A DNA stretch of 64,000 nucleotides from Scalesia atractyloides (GCA_947069175.1 CAMTDV010000018.1:43226869-43290868); one strand, 5' to 3'. Numbered from the stretch's first letter, positions 1 through 11,419 are shown. Notes: a model not told the origin generated them from the sequence alone. Numbers and translations: made by a program.

Positions 1-2312
1 TACCGAATGGCACACTCATAATCGTTCAAGAGTTCGACCCAGCGACGCTGTCGCATGTTCAACTCCTTCTGATCAAGGATGTGTTGGAGGCTCTTGTAGT
101 CCGTAAAGATTGTGCACTTCGTTCCATAGAGGTAGTGTCTCCAAATCTTAAGTGCAAACACTACTGCTCCCAATTCCAGGTCATGCGTCGTGTAGTTTTT
201 CTCGTGAACCTTCAGTTGTCGCGACGCATACGCGATGACCTTATCGCGTTGCATGAGTACGCATCCCAATCCCTGAATGGAAGCATCACAATACACTACA
301 AAGTCATCTGTCCCTTCCGGCAAGGGCAGAATGGGTGCACTGCAAAGTTTCTGTTTCAGCAATTGAAATGCTGCTTCTTGCTTATCACCCCAAGCATACT
401 TGATGCCTTTCTGGGTGAGGGTAGTAAGCGGTTGTGCGATCTTTGAAAACCCCTCGATGAAACGTCTGTAGTAACCAGCCAATCCCAAAAATTGGCGGAT
501 CTCCGTCGGCGTCTTAGGTGCTTCCCAGTTTTTGATGACTTCAATCTTGGCAGGGTCTACGTGGATACCCTTTTCATTCACGATATGCCCGAGAAACTGA
601 ACTTCCCGAATCCAGAAATCACACTTCGAAAGCTTGGCATATAGTTTTTCCTGTTGGAGTAATCCTAACAGTAATCGTAGATGTTCAGCATGCTCTTCTT
701 CACTTTTGGAGTAGATGAGTATGTCATCGATGAACACAATGACAAACTTGTCGAGGTATGGTTTACACACGCGGTTCATGAGGTCCATGAACACCGCAGG
801 TGCGTTGGTGAGACCGAAGGGCATGACCAAGAACTCATAATGTCCATACCGAGTACGAAATGCTGTCTTAGCGATATCCTCCTCCCTGACGCGTAGCTGG
901 TGGTAACCGGACCGTAAATCAATCTTAGAGTAGTAACTTGACCCTTGAAGTTGGTCGAAGAGATCGTCGATGCGAGGTAACGGGTATCGGTTCTTGACTG
1001 TAACCTTGTTGAGTTCCCTGTAGTCGATGCACATGCGGAAAGTCCCGTCCTTCTTCTTGACAAACAGGACTGGAGCTCCCCATGGCGAAACGCTTGGTCG
1101 GATAAATCCTTTTTCTAATAGCTCCTGAAGTTGGGTAGACAGCTCCTGCAGCTCGGCTGGAGCTAGGCGGTATGGAGCCTTGGCGATAGGAGTTGCATTG
1201 TTTGCCAATTCGATTTCAAACTCCAATTGTCGATGGGGTGGAAGACCAGGTAGTTCTTTTGGGAATACATCGGAAAAATCACGGACGACAGGGATGTCTT
1301 CTATACGTTTCTCGTCCTTAGGCTGTTCGGTAATCAGTACGAGTAAAGCGAAGGAGTTCTTTCTCCGAAGATACTTCTGCGCTTGCATGTAAGAGATGAT
1401 GTTGGTGACGGCGCTTGCCTCATCGCCTTGTACCGTCAGGATTTCGTCGTTCGAGAGCGGAATACGGATAGATTTTTCGAAACAGAGAACTTCAGCCCGG
1501 ATGTCGGATAGCCAGTCCATTCCGACTACCGCGTCAAAACTACCCAGGGTAGTTGTCATCAGATCAATGGTAAAAGTGTGACTCACGAGTTTGAGTTGAC
1601 AGCCGGATACTATTTGGGTCACATCTACAGATTTACCATCGGCTAATTCTATAACATAAGGGGTCTCTAATGGTTTAAGCGTGAGATTTAGGTTCTTCCT
1701 AAAAGACTCAGATATAAAGCTCCTATCCGCACCCGTATCAAAAAGCACAGTAGCAAAATGTTCATTTAGGGGAAACTTACCGGTGACCACGTTCGAGTCG
1801 TTTCTGGCCTCTCCGCGGCCCAATGTAAATGCACGACCTTTGGCACCTCCTGTGCCACCGTTCCCATTATTGTTGTTGTTATTATTGTTGTTGTGGTTAT
1901 TGTGGTTGTGGTTGTTTCCACCATTATTGTTGTTGTTACGCAACTGTGGGCAGTCTCTTCTGAAATGAGCAGTGCTACCACACTGATAGCATCCCCGGTT
2001 AATACCCTGCTGCTGACCCTGGGGCTGATTTTGATTTTGTCGGGACATGATTTCCCCACGACAATCCTTTGCCGCATGTCCCACCTTGCCACATCGTTGG
2101 CAGCGATTTCCGGCACAAGGGCCGTTATGGTGGAGATTACATCGGTTGCACTGCGGCTTTCGACCTGCATAGCCGCTTGCGTTCTGGTTGTTGTTGTTGT
2201 TGTTGTTGTTGGCGGGCTGATTTTGGTGACCCGGTGGTTGTTGTAATGATTGAACCGTTTCTGGTTCCCTTGCTGCGGATGAGATGACGAAGACTGTCGA
2301 ATAGTTGAGTCT
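1..2312 (-). CDS. Element A pol: zinc knuckles, protease, RT, RNase H (partial, open to the edge)
   Basis: Checked codon by codon, this minus-strand frame has no stop from 2312 down to base 3, about 770 codons. Domain order by approximate codon: two CCHC knuckles at 70-125 (CQRCGKVGHAAKDC, CYQCGSTAHFRRDC) separated by a low-complexity stretch; an Asn-rich linker; aspartic protease with DTGADRSF near codon 192; RT with MPFGLTNAPAVF and the catalytic FIDDILIYS near codon 528; RNase H beginning at CDASIQGLGCVLMQRDK near codon 675. The upstream gag is in a different frame, so expression from gag would need a frameshift that looks mutational (between about 2223 and 2312). This is the longest undamaged coding stretch in the window and would be missed by an ORF search requiring both ends. 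Confidence 0.85.
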
Positions 2313-3022
2313 TCAAACTTTCTTTTGTTATCCGGGGCAACTTCAGTTGTACCCCGTGCTGGCAGCTTCTTCTGTTCCACCGCCTTATCGGTGAGTTTGT
2401 GAGCCAATCGGATTGCTTAATGTTCAGTTACAGGGTTACTAGCCATTACCATACCCTGAATTTCCAGAACCAGACCCCCAAGATAGAACTCGAGTCTTTT
2501 CTCCACCGTGTTGGCCAAATCGGGACACAGAAATGCCAAGTCATGATGTTTTGCGGTGTAAGCTTCAATTTCCGATCCCACCATCTTGTGGTTCCATAAG
2601 GCTTGCTCCAACTGTTGCACTCTGTCTCATGGACAGTACTCCTCTTTGATTAGGGCCTTGAACTCGGCCCAAGCCATTGCATTCGCAGCTATAAGTCCAC
2701 GTGTTTGGACTTGTGCATTCCACCATGTCAGTGCCCCATCTTCCAGTGTTGAGGCCACGTACTTGACCTTGTTGGCCTCTAGGCAGTTGCACATTTCAAA
2801 AACGGATTCAGATTTTTCGATCCAGCGGACCAGTCCAATGGGTCCTTCCGCCCCCGAGAACTTGCTTGGCTTCGCGTCAAGGAACATCTTGTAGGGGTTA
2901 AAGCCCCCTCCTGCTGCCGGTTGGTTCTGAACACCCGCTAAAGCTGCGTTCACGTGCTCTTGAATCATGGCAGCTAGCTCTTCGGGCGTCAAGTTAAGGT
3001 TTCCACGTCTTCCAGTTGCCAT
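2313..3022 (-). pseudogene. Element A gag, broken by two stops
   Basis: It starts at the ATG ending at 3022 (MATGRRGNLNLTPEEL). The retrotransposon gag core is recognisable from the KFSG, ALTWWNAQV and MAWAEFKALIKEEYCP stretches, typical of Ty3/gypsy capsid proteins that form the particle around the RNA. A TGA at 2627-2629 follows EEYCP and a TAA at 2417-2419 follows NPVTEH; both sit in the same frame, which continues to about 2313 before shifting into the zinc-knuckle/pol frame. Unlike C and E there is no intron at the position just before the capsid core (NQPAAGGGFNPYKMFLD reads straight through). Confidence 0.75.
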
Positions 3023-3282
3023 TTAGATCTTCGAAACACAACAAAAACACACCCCGATAAGTCTATATATCCACTATAGTTATCCTACTTCGTACTTTAA
3101 TAATTATTAAGTTATGACAACTCAATATGTTAAATAGTCAAAAGAAATACTTGATTAACTGAAATTTCAACGTCTTACAAAAGTGCAAATCAAACATACG
3201 AATTCACTATAAAGTCTCAAGTTTAAACACAAGTGGGAAAATAAATAGACTGAAGGAAAATAAACAAAATAAACGAAACGTG
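3023..3282. other. Spacer between pre-gag ORF and gag of element A
   Basis: AT-rich sequence of about 260 bp with no coding signal. The equivalent spacer in E is about 390 bp. It may carry the translation start context for gag, but no specific signal is visible. Confidence 0.4.
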
Positions 3283-3924
3283 TCAGTCGTCTACGTCTCC
3301 ATCCCCCAAGTCACTGTCGTTGCCGTCATCCTGTGCGGCATTTCCAGCTTCTACAGCTGGGTCCTCCTCCGGATCCTCCTCTGGATCCTCCTCAGGGTCC
3401 TCCTCTGGATCCTCTTCCGGATCCTCCTCTACCGGCACTGGAGGGGCCGGTGCTGGTGCAGGTGCTTGATTTTGCTGTAGCTCCTGAATGTTCCAACTAT
3501 TCTCCAGGACTCTGTCCTCGAGCCAGTCGGCTCTTATCTGCTCAGCACGCAGATCTCTGGCTATGGTGTTACGAGCTATCTTACTCGTACGATGCTCTTC
3601 CTCGAGCGAGTCCGTCTTACCTGTAAGTTGTCGGATCATCCATCCTTGTGCTAGGATGGTTTCCTGCATTCTTTCTAACTGTTTTTGTTGTGTATGTACC
3701 AGGATTCTAAGTATGTCAATTCCTACTTCTACAGGGTTAACCGGTTCAACCGGTACAGCAATGGTTGGGCGTAACGACGACTCCTCCCCCAGAGCGAGCC
3801 TTTTCCTCGCAGTTGAGCGTGTCTCCACGCCATAAGATGGTATGCTTTCCACCATTGGTGCCTTTCCTGGTGCCCTTGGTGGCGTAGGTCTGTCGGATGA
3901 TGATGACGATGAGGATGATGACAT
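3283..3924 (-). CDS. Element A pre-gag ORF, Ser-rich start, coiled coil, Glu-Asp-Pro repeats
   Basis: An intact 213-codon ORF between the primer site and gag. The N-terminus is nine serines after Met, followed by a Pro-rich segment. Residues about 75-150 are rich in heptad-like Leu/Ile/Glu/Arg (QKQLERMQETIL, RAEQIRADWLEDRVLEN), predicting a coiled coil. An Ala-Pro run and six EEDP units follow, and the C-terminus is strongly acidic (DLGDGDVDD). No enzymatic motif is visible. Its place and style match the pre-gag ORFs of elements C and E, although the sequence is not obviously alignable to them. Function unknown; a structural or RNA/host-interaction role is only a guess. Confidence 0.65.
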   Translation of the reverse strand: MSSSSSSSSSDRPTPPRAPGKAPMVESIPSYGVETRSTARKRLALGEESSLRPTIAVPVEPVNPVEVGIDILRILVHTQQKQLERMQETILAQGWMIRQLTGKTDSLEEEHRTSKIARNTIARDLRAEQIRADWLEDRVLENSWNIQELQQNQAPAPAPAPPVPVEEDPEEDPEEDPEEDPEEDPEEDPAVEAGNAAQDDGNDSDLGDGDVDD

Positions 3925-4105
3925 TGCCTGTTAGGTCGTGTAGTTAGGTACGAGTTGTTTTCATTTCTTATTATGAAGGCATAATCTACATAACACAGTT
4001 GTGGTAACAAGATATAATAGTTCGGTGCCAAACTAAGTCTAGTGTCGTGAAATCAGCTATAGTTTAGGTCTACTTCTAATGCAAACCTGGTTCTCTATAG
4101 CTAGT

Positions 4106-4118
4106 GGCTCTGATACCA
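4106..4118 (-). promoter_or_regulatory. Element A primer-binding site (iMet tRNA type)
   Basis: On the minus strand this reads TGGTATCAGAGCC, complementary to the 3' end of initiator methionine tRNA, three bases after the LTR terminus TGTGACA. It fixes both the strand of the element and the LTR end at 4122. Confidence 0.9.
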
Positions 4119-4548
4119 ATCTGTCACACCCTCAATTTCCACTTGCGGAGTTTTACCGCGAGGCGTGTGAACAAACCAGAATCTGAAACACTAGTACGTC
4201 GAACGACTCTATATGATTTGATAATACGTTTTCCAAAATCATTTGTTGTAGATTTTATATTGTCTAAATTAATTACCAATATTTAGCAGAGCATTAGTTT
4301 TTATAGTTGAGCGGAAGCATAAGATAAATAGTAAAGCGGGCGCCAACACAAACGCCAAAACAAATGAAAAACCCCAAAACAATATTGATAAATAAGACTC
4401 GATAAAAGATGTCTTGTTCAATGCATGTGCGTGCACCTAGAGCTCCTAGCATCCTGAGAAACATGTAAAGAAACAAGTGTCAACATTAAAGATGAGTGAG
4501 TTCACAGGTTTTCATAAATTCATTTGTTCGGTTATAGTTTGTTTTCTC

Positions 4549-4713
4549 CGTTATCCCTGACCCGGGATAACGTATTGGTTCCATTATTCCAACCCGGAAT
4601 AATAAGTTGTTGCTTCCATTATTCCAAACCCGGAATAATAAAGTTGTTGTTTCCATTATCCCTAACCCGGGATAATATAGTTGTTGTTTCCATCATTCCA
4701 AACCCGGAATAAT
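4549..4713. repeat. Array of five palindromic units in LTR A
   Basis: Five units of about 21-24 bp are built on ATTATTCC-AACCC-GGAATAAT or TTATCCC-ACCC-GGGATAA inverted repeats, beginning near 4549, 4583, 4618, 4655 and 4692, a period of 34-37 bp. The spacers carry a GTTGTTGTTTCC-like core. The arms differ between units in compensating ways (TTATCCC with GGGATAA; TTATTCC with GGAATAA), so the inverted-repeat character is kept. The partial copy at 7090 lacks this segment. Confidence 0.8.
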
Positions 4714-6667
4714 ACAGTTGATTCGTAATTAAGTTCAATGTTAACATATATAGGTAGCTAGCCTAAAGTCATGTCACGTAAGAGTTCGCGATCGAAGCTG
4801 ACTGTTGTGCCTCCGTGTTGCCAGGCCTATCACTGACCATGGCGAAGTTAGGCCAAATTATTCACCCGTTGACCATACCCGGTCGGCTAGCGCGACTAGC
4901 TCGGATGGGGCTTGTCGGGCCCAGTAGTACTACTTATAATTCCCCGCTATTAAACCCAATACTAACGATCCGAGAGATTGACGAGGACTTAAGTGATAAA
5001 GCTGCTTAGTGACCATAACATTACATTAACATTAACTTAGTTACCGAATAGTTATGTGACGTTAAATTCGTATAACGTAAAGAGATTGAGTTTGAGAGTG
5101 TATACATGTTTCTCCCCCTGTTGTTTAAAAACTGGATAAAGTTAGGGGCCGTGAACTCACCTTTATTTGCTCGGTTAGTGTAGCAAAGAATTATAAGAGA
5201 TGGGACCGCTAGTTGCGTCCTAACAAACCAATTAATTCCAAGTCAGTGTGTGAACACACCAATACCAATTCTGCACGTAATTTACGCACACAGTGATACA
5301 CACATACAACATATCTAACACTCAAACATGCATGCAAGTATCCTCATGTGAACCTAGTGATTAAAACAACTTATCATAAACATAAACCAATCCATGCCAC
5401 AATTTGGTGCACACAATCACAAGTTATCAAATTTCAGCTTAACACTCATAATTCAGCTGTTTTCTAGGATTTTTATAAAATAGTTCCAACATTCCAAAAA
5501 TTCCAATATTTTTACAGCAGGTGCCATTTATATTGTAGAAATTTATATAAATTTTCCAAGTCCTAAATCTTTACCAATTAACCATAAATATTAATATACT
5601 AGGCTGCAGTCAGATTTATCACTTTCTGACTGCAGTCCACGGAAGAATTTATTTAAAAATCACCGATTGTCCAATTAACAAAATTCCAGTTGGAGTTGCC
5701 CGGAAATTTCCATACCTAGTTGTTGTACAAAATTCATGACTCAACTCCCTACTGTTTTTATCCAACTCGATAAACGACTAACAAAATTTTAGGATTTTCA
5801 CAGCTTTAGTTACTGAACTTATTTGGCCCTTTAGAAATATCAAATGACTTTAGAAAATTATGAATCTAGCGCCATTAGATTCCTTATTCAAATCTCTACG
5901 TTCTAGACATCAGAAAATCCGTTTTTCGACAACTAACGACCGAGTTACAGCCAGATGAAGTCGGCTGTAACTACTACTCAGCAACTGTTTCAGCATATCA
6001 TTATTATAAATTCGCATAACCCGTCCGTATGATTAACCTAGGCGATCTTTAACCGGTTTCCTAGTCATAATCAATACTAATAACATATCCATGCAAACCC
6101 TAGTTCATACTTCTAGTTTTTATAAACAAACAAGGCTCATGATTTCAGATTTTTAAACAAACATCCAACGCAAACATTATTAACGAATCAGTTATCCTAA
6201 CCTTTCATTCAATCATATAATCCGAAAACAACACAATCAAAACACATGTATCCGAGTATTAACTTGTAGCATATGAAAAATTCTAATCTCTTAATAATAA
6301 GGTAAACGAACCGTGAGTACTATAAGAGATCGGTGATCAAGGATTGCTTGCAACCGAGAAGATCCGTGACCGAGAAAAGAGATTATTCGCGGCTGAGAAA
6401 AAGTAGCAGGCTGTTATATGATCGAATAGAGGTGAACTATGGTTGATCTTGCGACTGAATGGAGGTGAACAAGGGCTGCTCGCGATCGGGAGATGATGAT
6501 GGCGATGACTGCTGCTGCTGCGACCGAGAGGAAAGAAAAGAACAAGGCTGATCAGATTGATATGATGAAGGAAAGAGGCTGTTTGCGATCACAAGGGCGA
6601 GAACAAGGCTGCCGACGGCAGTTTTCTTTTAGGGTTTTGTGTTTGTGAATGAAACATGCATGGATGT

Positions 6668-6679
6668 GTGTATATATAG
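6668..6679 (-). promoter_or_regulatory. TATA box of LTR A
   Basis: The minus strand reads GCGCTATATATACACA. The related copy has a similar CTATATACACAC at about 8699-8707. Transcription would proceed toward lower coordinates, into the palindrome array and then the primer site. Confidence 0.5.
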
Positions 6680-7089
6680 CGCAAAAGGGATGAGGGTTAC
6701 GGTTAGGCTTGCGCTTGTGGCCGAGGGACTTGGGTTGGTTTGGTTTGGGTTTTGATCTTGCGGTTTTGGGCTTGATCTTTGCGGCCGAATAGTTTTAGTT
6801 CAAGGTTTAGGTTTGATCTCGGTTTGGGTTTGCGGTTTGGGTTGTACACGGCCAAGTTCATGGTTTGAGTTCTAAACTTGGTTAATTCCTAGAGTCACAA
6901 GGAATCAAAGTTGGTTCGTGTCGCGGTTCGGTTCGGTTCGTGTACATATCTACCATAATTATTTTATAACTAAAACAATCACACAAACACACATCACGTA
7001 TTCATTAACTCGTACACGTTTAATACTTAGCATATACTTTATTCGACAAGTGTCGCGTTTAAGTTATCCGAAAAACCCGGGATGTCACA

Positions 7090-9067
7090 AGCGCGACTAG
7101 CTCGGATGGGGCTTGTCGGGCCCAGTAGTACTACTTATAATTTCCCCGCTATTTAAACCCAATACTAACGATCCGAGAGATTGTCGAGGACTTATGTGAT
7201 ATAGCTGCTTAGTGACCATAATGTTACATTAACATTAACTTAGTTACCGAATAGTTATGTGACGTTAAATTCGTATAACGTAAAGAGATTGAGTTTGAAG
7301 AGTGTATACATGTTTCTCCCCCTGTTGTTTAAAACCGGATAAAATTAGGGGCCGTGAACTCACCTTTTGTTGCTCAGTTAGTGTAGCAAAGAAGTCGTAA
7401 AGGATGGGACCGCTAATTGCGTCCTAACAAACCAATTGATTTCAAGTCAGTGTGTGAACACACCAATACAAAATTCTACACATAATTTACGCACAAAGTG
7501 ATACACACAATCAAAATTCCTAACACTCAAACATGCATGCAAGTATCCTCATGTGAACATAGTAATCAAAACAATTTAACATGAACATAATCCAATCCAT
7601 ACAACACTTTGGTGCACACATTCACAAGTTATCAAGTTTCAGCTTACATACTCATAATTCGGCTGTTTTCTAGGATTTTTATAAAATAGTTCCAACGTTC
7701 CAAAAATTCCAATTATTTTACAGCAGGTGAAAATTATACTGTAGAAATTTATATAAATTTTTCAAGTCCTAATACTTTACCAATTAACCATAAATATTAA
7801 TATACTAGGCTGCAGTCAGATTCGTCGCTTTCTGACTGCAGTCCACGGAAGAATTTATTTAAAAATCACCGATCGTCCAATTAACAAAATTCCAGTGGGA
7901 GTTGCCCGGAAATTTCCATACCTAGTTGCTGTACAAATTTCATGATTCGACTCCCTACAGATTATAAAATCCAACTCGATAAACAACTAACAAAATTTCA
8001 GGATTTCCACAGCTTTAGTCACTGAACTTAATTGGCCACTTAAAAATATCAAACGACTTCAGAAAAATATGAATCCAGCGCCATTAGATTCGTTATTCAA
8101 ATCTCTACGTTTTAGACTTCAGAAAATCCGTTTTTCGACAACTATTGACCGAGTTACAGCCAGTTGAAGTCGGCTGTAACTATCCCTCAGCAACCTGTTT
8201 CAGCATTTTATCACCACTAATTCGCATAAACCGTCGATATAATGAACCTAGGCGATCAAGAACTGATTTTTCCAATCATAGATCAATACATATAACATAT
8301 CCATGCAAACCCTAATCAATATCTCTAGTCTTTATAAACAAAACACACTTGCAAACTATGAGTTCCGAAAACAATCATACATGCAAACTATGATAAATCA
8401 GCCGATTAACAACATAATCACTACATTCAAACACATATAATCCGAATATGATCTTGCAAACAATTATAAATCCTAACCTTTAATAATGGTGAATAACGAG
8501 CCGAGACTTGGACGGGACTGATTCGGATGTTCAAGCTAGATTACGACCGAAAGAATGAAAGGGATAAGCTGTTGTCGCGACCGAGAGATGATGTAGGGCT
8601 GATCAGATCGAGATGATGAAGGAAGAGGCTGCCGTCGGCTGATTGCTATTAGGGTTTTTGTGTTTTTGTTTTTGTGAAGAAAGACCCATGCATGTGTGTG
8701 TATATAGAGCGCAAAAAGATCAAGAAAAGGGGAATAGGTTTGCGGTTTGGGCTTGTTCTCGCGGCCGAAGGGACTTGGGTTGGTTGGTTTGGGTTGTTTG
8801 CTCGCGACCGAATGGGTTGAGTTTAAGGTTTGGGTTAAAACTTGATCCCCAAGTTTAGTTCCTTGAGTCGCAAGAAAAGAGGCCGGCTTGTGTCGCGGTT
8901 CGGCTCGATTCATTTGTTTATTTACTACGTCTATACATTATAACTAACATAAAACACGAACTCGGATATCACATAATAACGCACCAACTTATAAACGTTT
9001 AATACGTAGCACATAATTTATTCGACAAGTATTGCGCTTAAGTTATCCGAAAAACCGGGATGTCACA
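7090..9067 (-). repeat. Element A': partial LTR of the A family, interrupted by A
   Basis: It matches 4889-7089 throughout, with numerous substitutions and a net loss of about 220 bp, and ends TGTCACA on the plus strand at 9067. The first 767 bp of the LTR (equivalent to 4122-4888) are absent. The break falls exactly at A's terminus with no extra base, which fits A having inserted into an older LTR of its own family. The missing part and a copy of the AGCGC target site would then lie beyond the left edge. A tandem duplication is the alternative. Confidence 0.8.
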
Positions 9068-9553
9068 GTCTATAATTCTTAGGTCATAGTCTATGGCTCG
9101 TAACTAAGATGTTTCGTGAACTCATAATCTTAAATAGCCCTACCGTTGGCCTAATAATAAAGTTCCCGTTTAACACGTTGTTAAAGGCTAAGGACACCAA
9201 CCTCACATCGTTGGTCCTTAATAGTGTCATAGTAACCATGACGTGCTCTCAGATTCCCACGAGACATAACAGATATCGTTTAGCATAGCACACAAGTCAT
9301 GCATGTTTACTAATACATATTCCCAGAGTCGTCAATTCATTCATGACTTTGTCTTACCATGTAGGTGACGCATAGTGTCAATGTAATGTTTTTGGTAATT
9401 ACTTGGCATATACTCCTATTATGGTCGGTGTAGCATGTTCCAGAATTCGTATCATAACACATAATCACAACAATATCACGATAAACGTATCGCGTCTGGT
9501 TACCATGGACTTCTACCAATCAAAGTTTACCAGGATTTTTCACAATTGTCACA
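9068..9553 (-). repeat. Element B 3' LTR, first 0.5 kb only
   Basis: It aligns with 47443-47960, the start of B's 5' LTR as read on the minus strand, but lacks about 32 bp present near 47536-47570. It ends TTGTCACA on the plus strand at 9553. A' interrupts it at 9067/9068; the remaining 2.9 kb should be left of the window. Confidence 0.85.
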
Positions 9554-9572
9554 GTCTACCCCGGTTAAAAGA
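9554..9572 (-). promoter_or_regulatory. Element B polypurine tract region
   Basis: On the minus strand, CTTTTAACCGGGGTAGAC immediately precedes the LTR start TGTGACA. Upstream is GAAATTTCGAGGATGAATTC, the usual sequence just past integrase in Ty3/gypsy elements. The purine run is interrupted, as expected in an old copy. Confidence 0.6.
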
Positions 9573-10825
9573 ATTCATCCTCGAAATTTCGTTTAGTAAT
9601 TTGTTGGAAAGCTCGGTCTTTACAGTTGAGTCAGTCATTCGACATGCAAGTATGTTTTCTCTTTTCGTTTAGTATCATCATCGTACGGGATGATAATTGT
9701 GCTACATAGTAGCTGTGTAATTTGTCCATCCACACTTCCTACGAATGGTTAGAGTAACGTTTGTCATTACTTCCAATATGGAAGTGAGAGTGTTGTTGGA
9801 CTCATAACAAACCAGGAGTCACATGTTCAGCTTGCAGATAATTGCAATTATTATGTTTTCTTCGCATTTTTATCCTCACCATTCACACACCATAAGTTTC
9901 GTTTACGATTTCGTTTAATAGATTGAACACCTCCTATAGAGGAGGAGTATGGGTACTTTCCCAGGGTTCGTTGCGAACTTCGCAATGGTGAGCATCATGC
10001 TCCACATGTTTGTGTTAAAGGAATAAATTTGGTCTCACAGAGTGGTGCGCGACAATCTTCCCTACTCTATGGTTAAGAATAAGAAAGAGAGAGGCTTTTA
10101 AGAGCCTAACGCTACCATAGGGCGAGCATGTACACGGGTAATAACGAATCTGCACACCTACCTCAGTGGTGTGCTCGCACTACTCACCAGTAGTCGGATT
10201 ACGTCATAACGATATGAAATTTCTATAATAATACTTCCAGTTTGCGTTAAGTTTTAGGAGCTTGGCTCCAACTATTGTACAACTGTTTATGTCTTCTCCG
10301 GAAGGAAACAACTTAGTAGCTTTGATAACATTGATGTGAATCTTCGGGAGATAATCGTATAAAAATTCCCATATACCGGGAATGGTAGAGTGTATACCCA
10401 ATGCGGTTTTAATTCAAGTAACACCACCTCTAGAACGCTACTATCACATAGACATATTTGAGGTGTGACGAGTGTCTAGCGACCACAAATATCACCATGA
10501 CGCCCCTACACGTGGGACCAGATTTAATAGTAGACATACCGGTAATTTTGTAAAAGATGACTAAGTAACGAGTCATCGAGTCAAGTTTCCCCATCAACGG
10601 AGTACCCCTCGCAGGGTAGGAACATAGCCACGCTCGACTAACGTTTCACAAGGATATCGTTAATGGAAACAACGACAAATAATCATTTTCCATCATGTTT
10701 TCGAAAGATTATCTAATGCACCGGCGAATATTGCCCATACTAGTCACAAGGTGGTTAATCATGTTGGTGCATATGTCTGTTGCCTACGTCATTATGTATC
10801 GAGTCTGAGTGAATAGGGCTAAATC
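9573..10825. other. Element B interior, no gene seen
   Basis: About 1.25 kb between the polypurine tract and the D insertion. Six-frame reading shows only short ORFs (the longest, 10204-10401 minus, resembles nothing known to me). No RT, integrase or gag motif is found. Confidence 0.5.
10821..10825. other. Target-site duplication of element D (left copy)
   Basis: AAATC precedes the D LTR start TGTTAGAATC. AATC follows the 3' LTR end at 17333-17336, and the extra A may be shared with the terminal CA. This supports a single insertion of D into B. Confidence 0.65.
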
Positions 10826-11162
10826 TGTTAGAATCTAGGCGTAATTATGTAAAATAGGAGTCAAGTTCGCTTGAAAATGGTCTTGAGAAGTCAAGTTCGC
10901 CCGAACCTCCTTCATCTCCAGCGAACTTATGTTCCTATAAATAGGTGTCTTGGCGATTCATTTTGTAATAGTGGAGAGATTTTGGCACAGAGATGGCGAA
11001 GCTCTGTCGGATCCGGTTCTCGAATGTATTGAAATTTAGATCAATGAAAACAACATTTAAATGAGTAATTCTTGTTATTCGGTTAACTTGTCATTAGTTT
11101 CCGCCTAATCGGACAATAGATAACAAATTTAGGTTCCCGTGCTAATCGTGGACGTTCCTACA
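10826..11162 (+). repeat. Element D 5' LTR (337 bp)
   Basis: It begins TGTTAGAATC and ends GACGTTCCTACA. A TATA box (TATAAATA) lies at 10936-10943. The last 170 bp or so recur at 17160-17332. It also contains two half-degenerate copies of the AAGTTCG motif seen in the leader array. Confidence 0.8.
10936..10943 (+). promoter_or_regulatory. TATA box of the D LTR
   Basis: TATAAATA in the context TTCCTATAAATAGGTG, about 225 bp before the LTR end, a usual position for plant LTR promoters. Confidence 0.6.
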
Positions 11163-11164
11163 AG

Positions 11165-11177
11165 TGGCATCAGAGCC
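11165..11177 (+). promoter_or_regulatory. Element D primer-binding site
   Basis: TGGCATCAGAGCC, one mismatch from the iMet site TGGTATCAGAGCC, two bases after the LTR terminus. Confidence 0.75.
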
Positions 11178-11419
11178 TGAATACCTAAATTTGCTGGAAT
11201 CAAGACAAGAATTTCTCTCTTTCATCTCCATTCTATCATTTTTCTTAACATTTTCACATTTTTGAAGAATTCATGATAGAATTGGCTAATTTTTGAATAT
11301 GTCATGTAAAATACACTTGTGATAAACCCCTGAGAGTTTGGACATCAAATTCAAACGTTTTGATATCAAAAAGCTGAAAAAACCATGTTTTAGAAACAAG
11401 TTTCAGCCAAACTTAACAT

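Larger units (their letters stand above)
1..7089 (-). mobile_element. Element A: Ty3/gypsy retrotransposon, 5' LTR plus gag-pol part, runs off left edge
   Basis: Read on the minus strand, the order is LTR (7089 to 4122), primer-binding site (4118-4106), pre-gag ORF (3924-3283), gag (3022-2313), then zinc knuckles, protease, RT and RNase H to base 1. The integrase and 3' LTR lie outside the window. The iMet-type primer site, the long LTR starting TGTGACA and the RT/RNase H motifs place it in the chromovirus side of Ty3/gypsy, most like the Tekay (Del) lineage; the diagnostic chromodomain is not in view. It ends at 7089 exactly where a second, partial LTR of the same family begins. Confidence 0.85.
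4122..7089 (-). repeat. Element A 5' LTR (2968 bp)
   Basis: On the minus strand the LTR begins TGTGACATCC at 7089 and ends GGGTGTGACA at 4122, obeying TG...CA. It contains a TATA-like box near 6670-6678 and an array of five short palindromes at 4549-4713. Bases 4889-7089 are repeated, with many indels, at 7090-9067. No coding region is supported inside it. Confidence 0.85.

Noticed and set aside
1681..2287. Plus-strand ORFs rich in Leu/Val or Cys runs, looking like membrane proteins
   Set aside because: They are the antisense of GTT/GTTG runs encoding the Asn-rich linkers of element A gag-pol.
3333..3626. Plus-strand Pro-rich ORF
   Set aside because: Antisense shadow of the EEDP repeats in the pre-gag ORF.
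4889..9067. Recent tandem duplication within one LTR
   Set aside because: Copies differ by many indels and the junction coincides with an LTR terminus, which nested insertion explains better; not fully excluded.
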